Part shown: positions 36,266 through 47,113 of the stretch, piece after piece
Position numbering within the stretch: position 1 is the first letter of the stretch
Layout of the letters: each line of letters starts with the position of its first letter
From: Hypomesus transpacificus
Taxonomy: Eukaryota; Chordata; Actinopteri; Osmeriformes; Osmeridae
Direction: 5' to 3'
Assembly (NCBI RefSeq): GCF_021917145.1
Contig: NC_061074.1
Span: 11,475,051-11,539,050 of the forward strand
DNA: 64,000 bases
Translations under genes and position numbers: made by a program
Notes under the pieces: model-generated
Seen by the model: only the letters and a program-made list of their open reading frames with translations
What the model was told of the DNA's origin: nothing
The model's database searches: none

Positions 36266-36679
36266 GCGCCTTTAAATTGGATTTGTTTTTGATGAGAACG
36301 TTGATAGATTACGCTAGCTGTGTTTCTTCTTATATTTATATATTAATACATGAATATTTATATATGGTTGTTTTTTTTATTTTGTGGCACCCCAAATCCT
36401 TATTATTAGGGATGTGCAACCTGAAATATCCCTCAACTAAGCTACAGGGTGGGTTCGCTGTGATAAAGTGTTATTCCAGTAATACACTGTGGGTTCTAAT
36501 CCCACCCATTCAAAGGAAAATAATCTGCACTGTTTACACTATATAATGGGCTCAAATACCCTACCCTCTGAAGATTCGACCCATTTTACAACTCAGGTCG
36601 GACAAAAGTCTACATTATATGAATACAAGTACAGGAGACGAAATTGACATAGACGTGCTCACCTTGATTGCAGATTACG

Positions 36680-37041
36680 GTTATTCTTAACGAGCAGGAA
36701 GTGTCATACCACTTGGTGGCATGTCCAATCCCAACTCACAATTTGAAAAATACATTTGTGGGTTTGCCAACATACCAGTTCCTGAACTCAGCCTGTCACT
36801 TTCCATCTGCCAGAGACCACTTCCAGCTGTTGATGTCATCATACAGACCTATCCAGACTGCCCTATTACAACTAATGAGTGTTCATGCCCGCTATCTCGA
36901 GTAGTTTGATCATGTCCTCTATGTTGTCTATGGTGGCCAGGTCAGTGTGCTTCTGTCTGCAGTAGCTCTGGGCTTCAGTCCAGTTCTTTGGGTTGTTGAA
37001 AAGGTGATAGTGATGGAGGCATGAGGAGAGGGCACACAATC
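36680..37041 (-). pseudogene. C-type lectin domain exon remnant (second)
   Basis: After a good acceptor (tgaacag/GATTGTG) the frame reads CLHHYHLFNNPKNWTEAQSY, CRQKHTDLATIDNIEDMIKL, then a stop in the MNTH region. VWIGLYDDINSWKWSLADGK and AEFRNW follow with a stop between. It is about 0.8 kb from the first remnant and in the same orientation, so these are two broken lectin exons of one or two lost genes. Confidence 0.72.
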
Positions 37042-37860
37042 CTGTTCACATACAATAACAGCACATTGGTTGATGGCTGCAAGTAGAGTTATACCAAAGG
37101 TCCTGTAATCCCTATTAGTCTCATTATAAATATGAATATGTATATAATTATATAACATGATATTATTATGTTTCAAATACATCTGTGTAACTGTTCAATA
37201 GTTTGCATGACTGTATTATTAAAGTATTTGTCTTTCAAATGGTTTGAAGTAAAAAATTATATATATACAAATCATAGATTACCATTTTGAACCCTTGATT
37301 ATTTTACTGAGGTAATGCATCGTACAATTCAGCAAATGTTGAATTTCTACTCCTTCAACCTTAAAACACACACACACACTGACCCGAGACTAAAAGTACT
37401 GTATTTTTTCAAATAAATGCTGCAGCGTTTATTAAATAACGTTCATTTTTGGTGAGGCGTTAATTCGAGGGCAGCGTTTATTCGAAGAAATACGTTATGT
37501 AAAGTTTGTAATCCTCCATACCTGCCTATAACAAGTTTTTCAGATAGCGTCTACTGGATTATTAATAGTACTGTAACAGACTGAATGAATTGTTCTCACA
37601 ATTTGTTTTGAATCGTAATCATTCAAATATCACACTTTGTTAAAGGTAAAAAAAAAAAAGACAATTTATTTTCAAGTCATCTGAAATCAACAATGCATTC
37701 AAAACAATTGGAACTCTCTCACCGTCCTCCTCTCCCGCTCGCTTAGTATTCGATCCTGTGGCCTACAAGGCCCCAACCAACAGTGGGGGTCCTAGCACAT
37801 TTGGCGCCCCGGGCAAGCCCCCCCCCCCCCCCAACCAACCAACAACACACCACACTCTCT
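37042..37860. other. AT-rich intergenic stretch, no feature recognised
   Basis: It contains short CA and poly-A runs and a C run at 37819-37832 (cccccccccc). No coding or element ends were identified. Confidence 0.5.
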
Positions 37861-37867
37861 CAGGTAT

Positions 37868-38196
37868 TTACATCCACTTTACATTGGATGAGCGCAACCT
37901 TTGGTTTTCCTCCCTGAGCTCATTACATTCCTTTTGTAATCTTTCAGTCTTTTCCTTACAAAGTCTGTTGTCACACTGTTGTTCTTCCTCCTCAAGTGGC
38001 GCCAGCTCAGCATCAGGCTCTGATGACAGTTCTAGGAGGACATCCATTGCATCTGACTTCTTCTTCTCCTCCACCCACTTGCTCTTCATTCTGTTGTGCT
38101 GCTCATAACTCTCCCCTTTTCTCTTCTTGATGGCTGGTGTGTGTGTGAAGATGGATGGTACCCAGTCAGGGGACAACGGGTCATCAGATTTGGCAC
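37868..38196 (-). CDS. Second exon of THAP gene T2b, with C-terminal coiled coil
   Basis: After an acceptor (tattatag/GTGCC) the exon encodes SDDPLSPDWVPSIF, then a basic KKRKG, an acidic stretch (APLEEEEQQ) and a leucine-zipper-like end (TERLQKECNELREENQRLR). The DP-PDWVPS motif parallels DPDWAPS in the neighbouring THAP gene, so it is the natural partner of the THAP exon at 39609-39821 (phase 1 on both sides). Gene T2a would then lie inside its intron. Confidence 0.6.
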
Positions 38197-38329
38197 CTAT
38201 AATAAGAGAGTTTATGTCCAACTAATTAGAAAAAAGAGTCACTTAAATATGTGATATCATTACTGTTGACCAGCTAACCCCTCTCTCCCTTAAACAACTG
38301 CTAACTAAAACGGAAAGTCAACTTTTCCT

Positions 38330-38520
38330 TCAATTCCCAAAAAGTTGGGATGCTGTGAAAAAAGTAAATAAAAACAAAGGACCAAGTATGAAAAAACAAA
38401 GTTTATCAGTCTTAACACAAGCCTCACATATTGTCTTTGTTTTACATTCAGTTGATTATCGGTGTAAAAGGATTTCCAAATCATTTCATTCCAAATACAT
38501 TTTGAGTTTAGTTGATTCAA
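38330..38520. repeat. DNA-transposon-like fragment
   Basis: The segment ttcaattcccaaaaagttgg and the following text resemble the end of a widespread fish DNA transposon. No partner end was seen here. Confidence 0.4.
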
Positions 38521-38598
38521 CAACCCAACTATTTAGCAAACTTTAACTCATTACACCACTGCAGTTGGTCGCCTCGATACACAACAAACTATGTCAAA

Positions 38599-39356
38599 CT
38601 ATATCTCAATGTGTCGCTCACCACCTCCTTCAGCCTCGTGTGTCTCATCCACAGTGTGTTGCTCATCGGCTTCAGCAGGCTGCAGTGGGGTTTTTCTTTG
38701 GTCCCTCTTCCTTTGACTTGCAGATTGTGCAGTGTTGGTGCAAGTGATTTCTGTGTGACCCAGATAGAGGGAGGGTGCCCAGTCTGGGTCAGTCTCCATC
38801 ATCTCATATGCAGGTTGACCTGCAATACAATGAAAAAGGTTTTAGCTTCATAACATGGAACCAGAAGTATTAGCCTACTATAAGTCAGAGATTGTACTCA
38901 AGTAAGAGTACATATGTTACAGGCCTGTATATGACGTTTGCATGCCATTTAATGGTATAAACAGAAGATTTTTCGCACATAATAATAGACTAACATAATC
39001 GCTGTTACAACATGCATTGTTTTGATTCATCTGTGCCACACATAATTCGTCCAAAATGACACGTGGTTGTAACGTCAGATATTTCACATTTGTCAACATC
39101 ACTTAAATCTCTTGCCTTTATGAAAATGTCGAGAGCAAACATACATAAAACGAGATATGTTTGCAAAGGTGATGTTTTTGCGTCGCACCGCTGATACCCA
39201 GGCGATCCGACGCCTCTTCGTTACGTCCGCTACATGCTGTCCCTGTCCTTTCTTCAAAGTGGGAAATCCAAAAAACCTATCCCCGTAGTTAAGTTTTTGA
39301 CATTTACTGTCGTGAGACTTTCTACTGCAACCTATTACACAACAAGAACGTACCAT
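38599..39356 (-). CDS. Small THAP-domain protein T2a, two exons, 153 aa
   Basis: Exon 1 (39356-39116) encodes a complete THAP zinc finger: MVRSCCVIGCSRK, FGFPTLKKG, the central Trp in RRIAWVSAVRR and the final CSRHF. Exon 2 (38819-38599) reads QPAYEMMETDPDWAPSLYLG and an acidic/basic tail ending ERHIEI. The exon 1 donor is GC (cataaag/gcaaga) where copy T1 has GT, and the acceptor attgcag is normal. THAP proteins bind DNA. DPDWAPS-type tails are known to me from THAP proteins linked to transposons. It is intact if the GC-AG intron is used. Confidence 0.72.
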
Positions 39357-39608
39357 TTTGACACCTGAATGAAATGAATTAATAACACAATTCTCTAACA
39401 ACAGCGCAACAGTGCACTGATACCGTCAAAATGGCGATTAACGCTACTCCCATAACCATTCGGTTCTCGCAACCGTGACGTCACCTGACAAAGACCGATT
39501 ACTTAGACAAATAACTTATACTCTTTGATATAGATGTTTTATGGCTAAAAATACGATAATTAATATACCTGTATATACTTGTGTTCAACTTTACTTTACT
39601 TTGCTTAC

Positions 39609-39821
39609 CTTTGATTAAGTGTTCGCTGCAAATACGTGTATATTTGGACGGCTGCCATTGTTTGCCCTCCCCGCAGGGAGAAGTAAGGTTACGTTTAATA
39701 ATGGCGCAAATCCACAATCTCCTCCTCTCTTGGCTTTCTTTATCGGACGGAATTCTATAGAAACACAGCTCATGCCTCCTCTTCGATTAGTGCATCCGAT
39801 AGCACAACAACTATCCGGCAT
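39609..39821 (-). pseudogene. THAP exon 1 of gene T2b, frameshifted
   Basis: It starts MPDSCCAIGCTNRRG. The downstream half, FYRIPSDKESQERRRLWICA and RICSEHLIKG, is in another frame because of a small indel in the cgaagaggaggcat region. The donor (caaag/gtaagc) is intact. The domain would be a complete C2CH THAP finger without the indel. Confidence 0.7.
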
Positions 39822-39916
39822 TTTGGCAACACAAAAGCAACAGACTCAAAGTAAGAATTGAGTATGAAGCAGAAAGTGTTTTTTGCCCTTCCAGGGGGCG
39901 TGTACGGTGGCCCTGA

Positions 39917-40101
39917 AGTGCAAAACACAACGGCAAATAGCAAAACACAACGGCAAATAGCAAAACACAAAGGCAAATAAAAACACAACGGCAAATAGTA
40001 AAACACAACGCCGAATAGGAAAACTCAACGGCGATTGGGCGAATAGGAAAACTCAACGGCAAATAGGAAAACGCAACGGCAAATAGGAAAACACAACAAC
40101 A
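39917..40101. repeat. 20-bp tandem repeat (caaaacacaacggcaaatag)
   Basis: About nine degenerate units with variants ggaaaactcaacggc. It directly follows the THAP copy. Confidence 0.9.
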
Positions 40102-40106
40102 CAACG

Positions 40107-40595
40107 GCACAAGGCTGGTCCCAGCCTCCTAGCCCTACCTCCTGCTCTGCATCCAGCGCTGGTCCCAGCCACCTAGCCCTACCTCCTGCTCTGCATCCAG
40201 CGCTGGTCCCAGCCACCTAGCCCTACCTCCTGCTCTGCATCCAGCACTGGTCCCAACCTCCTGCTCTGCATCCAGCACTGGTCCCAACCTCCTGCTCTGC
40301 ATCCAGCACTGGTCCCGACCTCCTGCTCTGCATCCAGTGCTGGTCCAAGCCTCCTTCCACTAACCCCTGCTGTGCATCCAGTGCTGGTCCAAGCCTCCTT
40401 CCACTAACCCCTGCTGTGCATCCAGCGCTGGTCCAAGCCTCCTTCCACTAACCCATGCTGTGCATCCAGTGCTGGTCCCAGCCTCCTTCCACTAAACCCT
40501 GCTCTGCATCCAGTGCTGGTCCCAGCCTCCATCCACTAAACCCTGCTCTGCATCCAGTGCTGGTCCCAGCCTCCTACCACTATACCCTTACTCAG
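40107..40595. repeat. Minisatellite (ctggtccc...ctgcatccag units)
   Basis: Roughly eleven units of mixed length (about 45 bp and about 31 bp) share ctggtccca and ctgcatccag. Unit types are grouped rather than shuffled. Confidence 0.9.
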
Positions 40596-42299
40596 GTCCA
40601 GCACTTTCTAATTATTTCGGTGTTGTAACCGCTAACCACTCTCAAATGAATTACAGTCCATGATGTTTGTGTGATTGCATAATTTTGTAACAATTGCCTT
40701 TTTGTTAGCTTATGTCACGCCAGATGCTTCTTTGCATGGTAGTTCTCTATGGTAAAAGTGGGGGTTACGTGCACCCCGAAGGACGCGGATCATTCTCTGG
40801 TGTACGCAAAATAAATCAGTGATTTTCCTTCCCAAACAGTCCTGTTGATGATTGGCCGACTGCAGTCTCAGTATCAAAAATAAATACATGCACTCTAGGC
40901 CAAGCCTGGCTTCAAGACCAACTTAGCCCCGCCCACAAAAGAATTTGGTCGGGAAGTTGGGTCTGGAGGGGCTGGTATTGGGGACAAACTATGTAAAACC
41001 AGGATTTGGGCGGACCAATGAAATGGTCAGGGCGGGCTTTATACGATGATGGACAGATGATCAGCAGTAACGTAATCACCCGCGTCACGAAAGAGCGCTT
41101 GGGTTGAATTCGTTTTCAACAAACAACATATTACGTTGCTCTGATTGGTTGTAGGTCTATCCAATTGAGCGAAGAGGCATTTGTTTTACAGTTTTTCACA
41201 ATTGTTAACACATGTTTCTCTAAACAATAACGTCTTTCTCAAAACTGCACACACAAAACTGAAAACCTCACACACAAAATGCTAAACCTGACACTCCCTT
41301 TGCAAAAGGACTCTGCCATCAAATCTCTCACCTGTTCACAAAATGGAACTTGTGTAGGCCTACTCATTTGGTACACACAGCCATATTTTCAAATGACACA
41401 CACATACCATTTATAACAGTACACACAAAAAGCATTTGCTGCACACTACCAAGCATTCACAGCACACAGTAGCGCAAAATTGAAAACACAGTTCTCAAAA
41501 TGGAACACACTATATGAATGACAATGACTCTGGAGAATGAGCCGTTTCAACTTTTGTAAAATGTCTCAGTGTAGGCCACATTTTTTCATAGTCAAACATA
41601 AAACAGCACACATATGCAGCAAAAACAGTACAGTCAACGGCATACCTGTCAACACTCCCGTTTTCCCCGGGAATCTCCCGTATTTCACACCCATCTCCCG
41701 CCCCCTCCCGTTTTGTCATTTCTCCCATGAAACTCCCGTTTTGTCATTTCTCCCATGAAACTCCCGTAATTTGTATGGCCAAACCTCATTATATAAATAT
41801 TCACATCAATATATTATTTCAATGTTGTCCAGTTGCCAGATCTTGTATGAAACACATCCTACTCACATAATACATAGGCTATCATACAATTTTCAACCCA
41901 TTTGTGACCGCAACCAGAGCCCGTCTAGCACAAGTAAATGAAAAGGCATCTTAACACACAATTTACTATTCAGTCGTATCGTTTGTATATAAACCCATTC
42001 ATACCTATTGACCAAATCATTTTCACCAGCCTCCCCCACAAAAGGTAATGCAATTGTTTGAGATCAGACCAATAAGTGATAATACAGATGAACACTAGTT
42101 CTATTCATACTATGAATGGTTCGTTAATTTGTTGTGAATGGCTCACATAATTGATAAAAGCACCCCGTCATCATGGTAAACATACTTGGATAACCCTGCT
42201 CTGCTAAATGCTACCCAGGCATAATGCTACACATGTTTGGAACACACAAACCCCATAAGGTTATGTAAGAGTAATTAGAAGGGGTACCTTTGCTTCGTA

Positions 42300-42955
42300 G
42301 GCCAGGTCCCAATGTCATATAAGACAGTTGTGTCCCGTGAGATGCCACACTTGGAGCATCGGTTTGGCAGTCTGCGTCTGTTGTGTGTTGTCGTTCTTGT
42401 GATGTACTGGTACTCTGAAATAAAAACGTGCAAATAAATATATTGTATCTACACAACACTGTTTCCAACAGATTGACTAGATATCATTAATAATAACGGG
42501 ATCGACTTAGGTGGGTAACTTTACAGCTTAGCAAACAAACTATCGTGATTCTACTCAGCACCAGCCCCATTTACAATAAACTACATCACATATTCTACCT
42601 ATAGTAGTAGATACAGGAGAAGTTAGCATTGGTAATAACTGTTAGCGACAAAATCATACTGTGGCCTAGGCCTACTTACAGCTTGCAGTTGCGATGAGCG
42701 TACGGTCGGAACAGCACCTCTTTTCAGGAACAGCTTCTTAGCAAATCCTGCTTGAAATTGTCCAAGGTTGACAAAACTGTCTCGAGTGAAATGTTCAGAG
42801 CAAATGTGTAATTGCGTGTCTAACTTCGCCGGGATCTTCTCATAGACAAACAGCAGCCATGCCTGTCGAATGTTTGGCTCCTTGGGAAGACTATAAGTGT
42901 TAGCCTTCCCTGTACAGCCTGGAATATGGCATTTACGACCGTGGTCCATTTTCAA
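42300..42955 (-). CDS. THAP gene of the 8-bp-TSD transposon, two visible exons
   Basis: Exon 1 starts MKMDHGRKCHIPGCTGKANT, has the FVYEKIP and HICSEHF (C-x2-H) THAP landmarks, and ends SSQLQA at a perfect donor (agct/gtaagt, about 42678). Exon 2 (about 42414-42290) starts after tatttcag with STSTSQERQHTT and DADCQTDAPSVASHGTQLSY and ends near LRSKG. That Cys-Gln-Thr-Asp/GTQLS spacer is familiar from fish THAP-transposase proteins. Later exons were not found, so this is the N-terminal DNA-binding part only. Confidence 0.68.
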
Positions 42956-43046
42956 TATCCTTGTTATTGCTTAGAAGTAGCCTATCTACGTTATACCAGA
43001 GAATGTCTAATAAAGAGAGAACTCCCACTCTCGGGAAACTTCCGGG

Positions 43047-43796
43047 TTCCGAACTGGTTGCAGTTCCACTCAAGTTCCATATGAGGGCGCTAACGGTCGA
43101 GTGCAGAATGAATGGAGGTCTATGGAGCTATACCCTTCAAAATCCACTTTTCTCAGGATATAATTTTTTGTCTAGTAATTTGAATTCTGAAATCGAAAGG
43201 GGAGGCAAAAAAAATACACACCACTGGGTGTTAGATTTTTTTTTAAGTAGCCTTTCTGTTCTAAAAAGCCTTTGAAAATGGCATTGATGTCACACACATT
43301 GTACGACCAAAGCTACTGCTTGACGGCAAGCTCTGGTTACTTCCACTTTACTCTCGAGGCATCGACAACACAGCTGACAGCTTAGGCTCGCCCTGTCAAT
43401 ACAAATGCTAGAAAGAGTTTTGGCTTGCTAATGTTGTTGCTAATGTTGCTAATGCTCTGACATTCTGGTTCTGCTTCGGATGCCATCAAGCGGGATCTCT
43501 GGTCGTAGTCAGTCCTTCACTAACCAATCAACATTCGTTAGCAGAATGCTAGCGTGTTATGGGCAACAACGACTTACCCTGTAAGAAATCAAAAGGACAT
43601 AAGTACCCGTTCATTCAACTTTTGACCTGTAATCCATGTTGAACATGCAAAAACTATAATCGAATCTGAGATTTATCAACAACAATCAGGCGAAAGAAAC
43701 AAATTTAGCCGTTTAGCTCCATAGACCCCCATTCATTTTGCACTCCCCGCGATCACTCTTAGTGGAACTCTGGTGGAACTGCAACAAAATTCGGTA
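43047..43796. mobile_element. MITE with about 80-bp inverted repeats, fourth level of the nest
   Basis: The left end reads gttgcagttccactcaagtt, ending with tctatggagctata. The right end is the inverted counterpart (tagctccatagac to ggaactgcaac). About 750 bp with no coding frame. The exact termini and target duplication are unclear. Confidence 0.7.
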
Positions 43797-46328
43797 CAAT
43801 GGGGCTTAATAGGTAGTGGGCAGGCTCTCCTTCAACAGGCTCTGGCTATACCTCGGACTGGGCAGAAACAACAGTGAGTGGGCTGGTCTGTATGTAAATT
43901 CTGGGGCGTGACAAAGATACAGACCAGAGCCAAAAAGGGCGGTCCCCGGTCCTACGTAGGATCGGTAGCTTTGTTGAAAAGCTAGCGTTTTACAGCCACA
44001 TTTTTTTCTTTTAGAGATTTGAATAGGAAAGAGGTGTCAATGGACTTTGATATTCACGGTATGTTCATTTTACCCACCGAACTGTCGTTATTCAACTATG
44101 ACAAGGTAAAATCGGTTTTGCAGTCAATTGCCCCTTTAACTACATTCTCTGCGCAACCTACAACCCAGTTGCGCAGTTGATATCTCCGCAGGTAGGCGGG
44201 AGAATTTGAAAAATACATGGTTGATTTTTGATACAGAATCACTTGTAGAAATGGCAAAAGTCTCAGGTGGTGCAAAGGCAAAAAATAATATATAGCTGCA
44301 AATTAACAGTAGGCTACACAATGGACTGGCCATTGGGAGCACCTGGAGAATTCCAGATGGGCCGAAGCACTTCTGGTTGCCTTATAATTCGCTTGCCTTA
44401 TTATTTTTTTTACTACTAATACAAATTTCGGCAGAAGATTGAGCGACACGGTTGGCCAGCAACACGGTTGGCCGGCTCCCCTTTCCCCCAGGACGGTTGG
44501 TCTATAAATGAACGTCTATGCACACAACAGTGACACTGACATATAGAAAGCTAGCTATAGTAGAGACAATATAAAGATGGAAAGCCAGGCCAATAAACGT
44601 AAACGTCATTACCTTCACTGGACAATGTTTTACGAATTGAAAAGGCGGCTATGTTTGTTTTACATAAAGCCTCAAAAACTTTTTCGCTCAAATCAGCCAC
44701 AAAAAATTCGGTCGCCCCCCCCCCCCCGGATCTCCTGGATTTTGGTACTCCAATGTTTACAATGTTTACAGGTATGGTCAACGGGCCTGCCCAACCCATT
44801 GCAGCACCCAAAGTGATGTTCCCACCACACTCAGCAGGGACCTCAACAATGGTGCGCTGGCCAATGATTTCTGCCCCGGCGCCTCCTCTTCACCAGGTTG
44901 AATCCAACCTCATCATTGAATATGTATTCATGTATTCATATAGATCATTAGCTGTGTCATGCTCCTGGATCTGCTGGAACAGACAGCATAATAATGCAAG
45001 TTACTGTATAGTATGGACACAGATGGGTCAACACAGTGGGGTACAGTGAGACACATTACAGGTGCAATACATGTATGTGTCAGTGCTGAATGTATGGGAC
45101 TTACAAACTCTTGCCGTAACTCCTTGATGTGTTCCGGTCGAATAGGACCCTGTACACTTGTTTCATCCGCAAGGCATTCCTGCGGAGAACACGGTACAGT
45201 GTAGAGAGGGTAACGTTCTGGATGTTTCTGAATGTGGCATGGTCGTGGTTCTCTTTCAGTACTGCTAAATACAAATACAGTGAGCACACTGTATTCTATT
45301 GAAATGCAATATTTCAGTACACAAGGCAAATATAATTCATACCTGTTCTCCATTCTAAAGTTTCTAATGATGGCAGCAACTGTGAAGCGGCTGAGATTTG
45401 GTTGGACCCTCTGGCCAGCCTCCCTCATGCTCAAACCATGGTTGAGCACATGGTCAACCACGGTGGGCCGAATTTTATTAGAGATCACCGTTCTCCTTCT
45501 TCTTTCTCCTCCACCTCCTTCTGCTTCTTCTCATCGTCCTCCTCCTCCTTGTCATCCTCTCCCTTGTCCTCTTCCTTGTCCTCTTCCTTGTCCTCTTCCT
45601 CCTCTCACTGTTACCCCTCTCCTTCTCTGGTTGTTGATATGTTCTAAGTTCTCCTTTGTTCACCAAACAAAACAGAGGCTCAAGGCCCTTTTTTATGCTG
45701 CAGTCCTGATCGCAAATTGCTCACCAGTCCTGAGTGTTTAGAGATTAGAATAGTTGTGTGTTGTAGGTTGATGCTTTGAGACTTTACTTGAGAAGTGTGT
45801 GCAACAACTGAACATTATGTGTAGTGTTTTGACAACAAGGTGATGTGTAATTGACATCAGTGTGTAAAAAAGGAAAGTCAGAGTCTAATGCAGATAAGGG
45901 AGTGCAAAGTAATGATAAATTGGGTCGAGCAATTGGTACATGACGTTAAGGTTGTGAAAATTGGGCCAAAGTTTTGCTTTTTGTGTGTTAACAATTGTGA
46001 AAAACTGTACGAGTTCGGTTGAAACATGCCCCATAGTCACAGCCCAACGGAGAGTTATCAGACTCATATTCTGACTAAAATTATAAGTATGACAATGTCA
46101 GGATACTCTAGGCCTAGTGTATCAACAGAATCATATCATCACAATGTCTAATATGTCGGCTAAGGGATAATGTTAAAATAATATTATTAGGCTACAAAAT
46201 AACAGACAGTGTGTTAATCGCGCATGGTCATTTACTTTTGTTCGTAAGTAAACATTTGTATCCTGCCTACACAATTCATGATTTATTTTTATAAGTTACA
46301 TTGGAAAGTGATAAATAGGCCTACTAAG

Positions 46329-46850
46329 TAAAAATAATAATTATACATTTTATTTGGAGGTGCCATTCAAGTCACCCAAGGTCACCTTACAATAAAGAAT
46401 AGCATGAAAGATAAAAACAACATTAAAACAGAACATCAACTCAAAAACAAGTGAAGTGCACAGGGTCCAGTTAAAGAGAGTAAGTCAGTTTGAACAGGTG
46501 AGTTTTGAGTTGACACTTGAATGATGTGATGGAGTCTGATTGTCTTATGTGTAGGGGGAGGGAGATCCAGAGCCTGGGTGCTGAGCAGCTGAAGGCTCGG
46601 GCACCCATGGTACTGAGGTGCGTCGTGGGAATGGTTAGCAGTCCAGAAAAGGATGAGCGGAGGGTGCGGGAGGCAGTATGTTCGTGAAGGAGGTCGCAGA
46701 AGCGAGTGGGGGCTAGATTGTGGGGAGTTTATAGGTGAGGAGTAGGTTTTTGTAGTCGATGCGGTATTGTACAGGGAGCTAGTGAAGTTGGATGAGTACA
46801 AGAGTGAAGTGGTCCGATGATTTGGTACAGGTGATGATCCGAGTGGCCGA
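46329..46850 (-). mobile_element. L2-type LINE 3' fragment
   Basis: Reversed, it shows pieces of an L2 reverse transcriptase C terminus (YRIDYKNLLLTYK, GARAFSCSAPRLW-like in shifting frames). The site is empty in R1 (10836, ggcctactaagtagcttg), so the insertion is specific to R2; the target duplication is about 4 bp (agta). Confidence 0.75.
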
Positions 46851-47113
46851 GTAGCTTGACTAGATTTAATGTATTCAAATGGTTATTATGAAGATTTTGA
46901 TCTCATTAGGCCTACATCTTACAATTCTTTGTCAAGAATAGTCTGAAATAAAATCCCGTATTTACCTCAGTGTATTCCCTAAATGCTTTGAGCTGTGTGT
47001 GTAATCCAAAAATACTACCAGTGGAACTATTTCTGTTGTCATGCCGTATTAATATTTCAAGGGCGAAATCTGTCATTAATGGTTTGACCAAAAGAAAAAA
47101 TTTGCTGGAAAGG

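Larger units (their letters stand above)
41641..44776. mobile_element. 8-bp-TSD transposon carrying a THAP gene, third level of the nest
   Basis: The ends are catacctgtcaaca and the inverse of catacctgtaaaca. The 8-bp repeat gtcaacgg flanks it at 41633-41640 and 44777-44784, and removing the insert restores the Tc1-like sequence (cagtacagtcaacgggcc). An 8-bp duplication plus a THAP exon suits a P-type transposon; hAT is the alternative. No DDE or P-type catalytic core was recognised. Confidence 0.85.
41189..46007 (-). mobile_element. Tc1-like transposon, second level of the nest
   Basis: TIRs cagtttttcacaattgttaa at both ends are flanked by TA (41187-41188 and 46008-46009). It is in opposite orientation to the 15820 copy. 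The transposase on the minus strand (45666 to about 44780) has the N-terminal ISNKIRPTVVDHVLNHG and VQPNLSRFTVAAII blocks, TLSTLYRVLRRNALRMKQVY, and the GGNITLGAAMGW region, in several frames. Confidence 0.88.
40902..46105. mobile_element. K element, outermost of a four-level nest
   Basis: It begins aagcctggct and ends gacaatgtcaggata. The 9-bp repeat ctctaggcc flanks it at 40893-40901 and 46106-46114, and the site is empty at 10614-10622 (and with one mismatch near 54825). Its own sequence is only about 40902-41188 plus 46008-46105; the helicase exon present in the 20.6-22.3 kb copies is deleted here. Confidence 0.85.
40711..47044 (-). repeat. Tandem unit R2, right part
   Basis: The sequence resumes homology to R1 10441-11056 and R3 54640-55254. 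It is split by the K element (40902-46105) and an L2 tail (46329-46845) and ends at the TA-containing boundary where R3 begins. No cspp1-like exon remains in it. Confidence 0.8.

Noticed and set aside
40107..40595. CRISPR-like array of repeats near 40.1-40.6 kb
   Set aside because: Units are contiguous, with no unique spacers, and the genome is eukaryotic. It is a minisatellite.
42961..43275. Plus-strand open frame at the start of the MITE
   Set aside because: It spans the MITE left inverted repeat, has no homology that I recognise, and the neighbouring THAP gene reads the other way.
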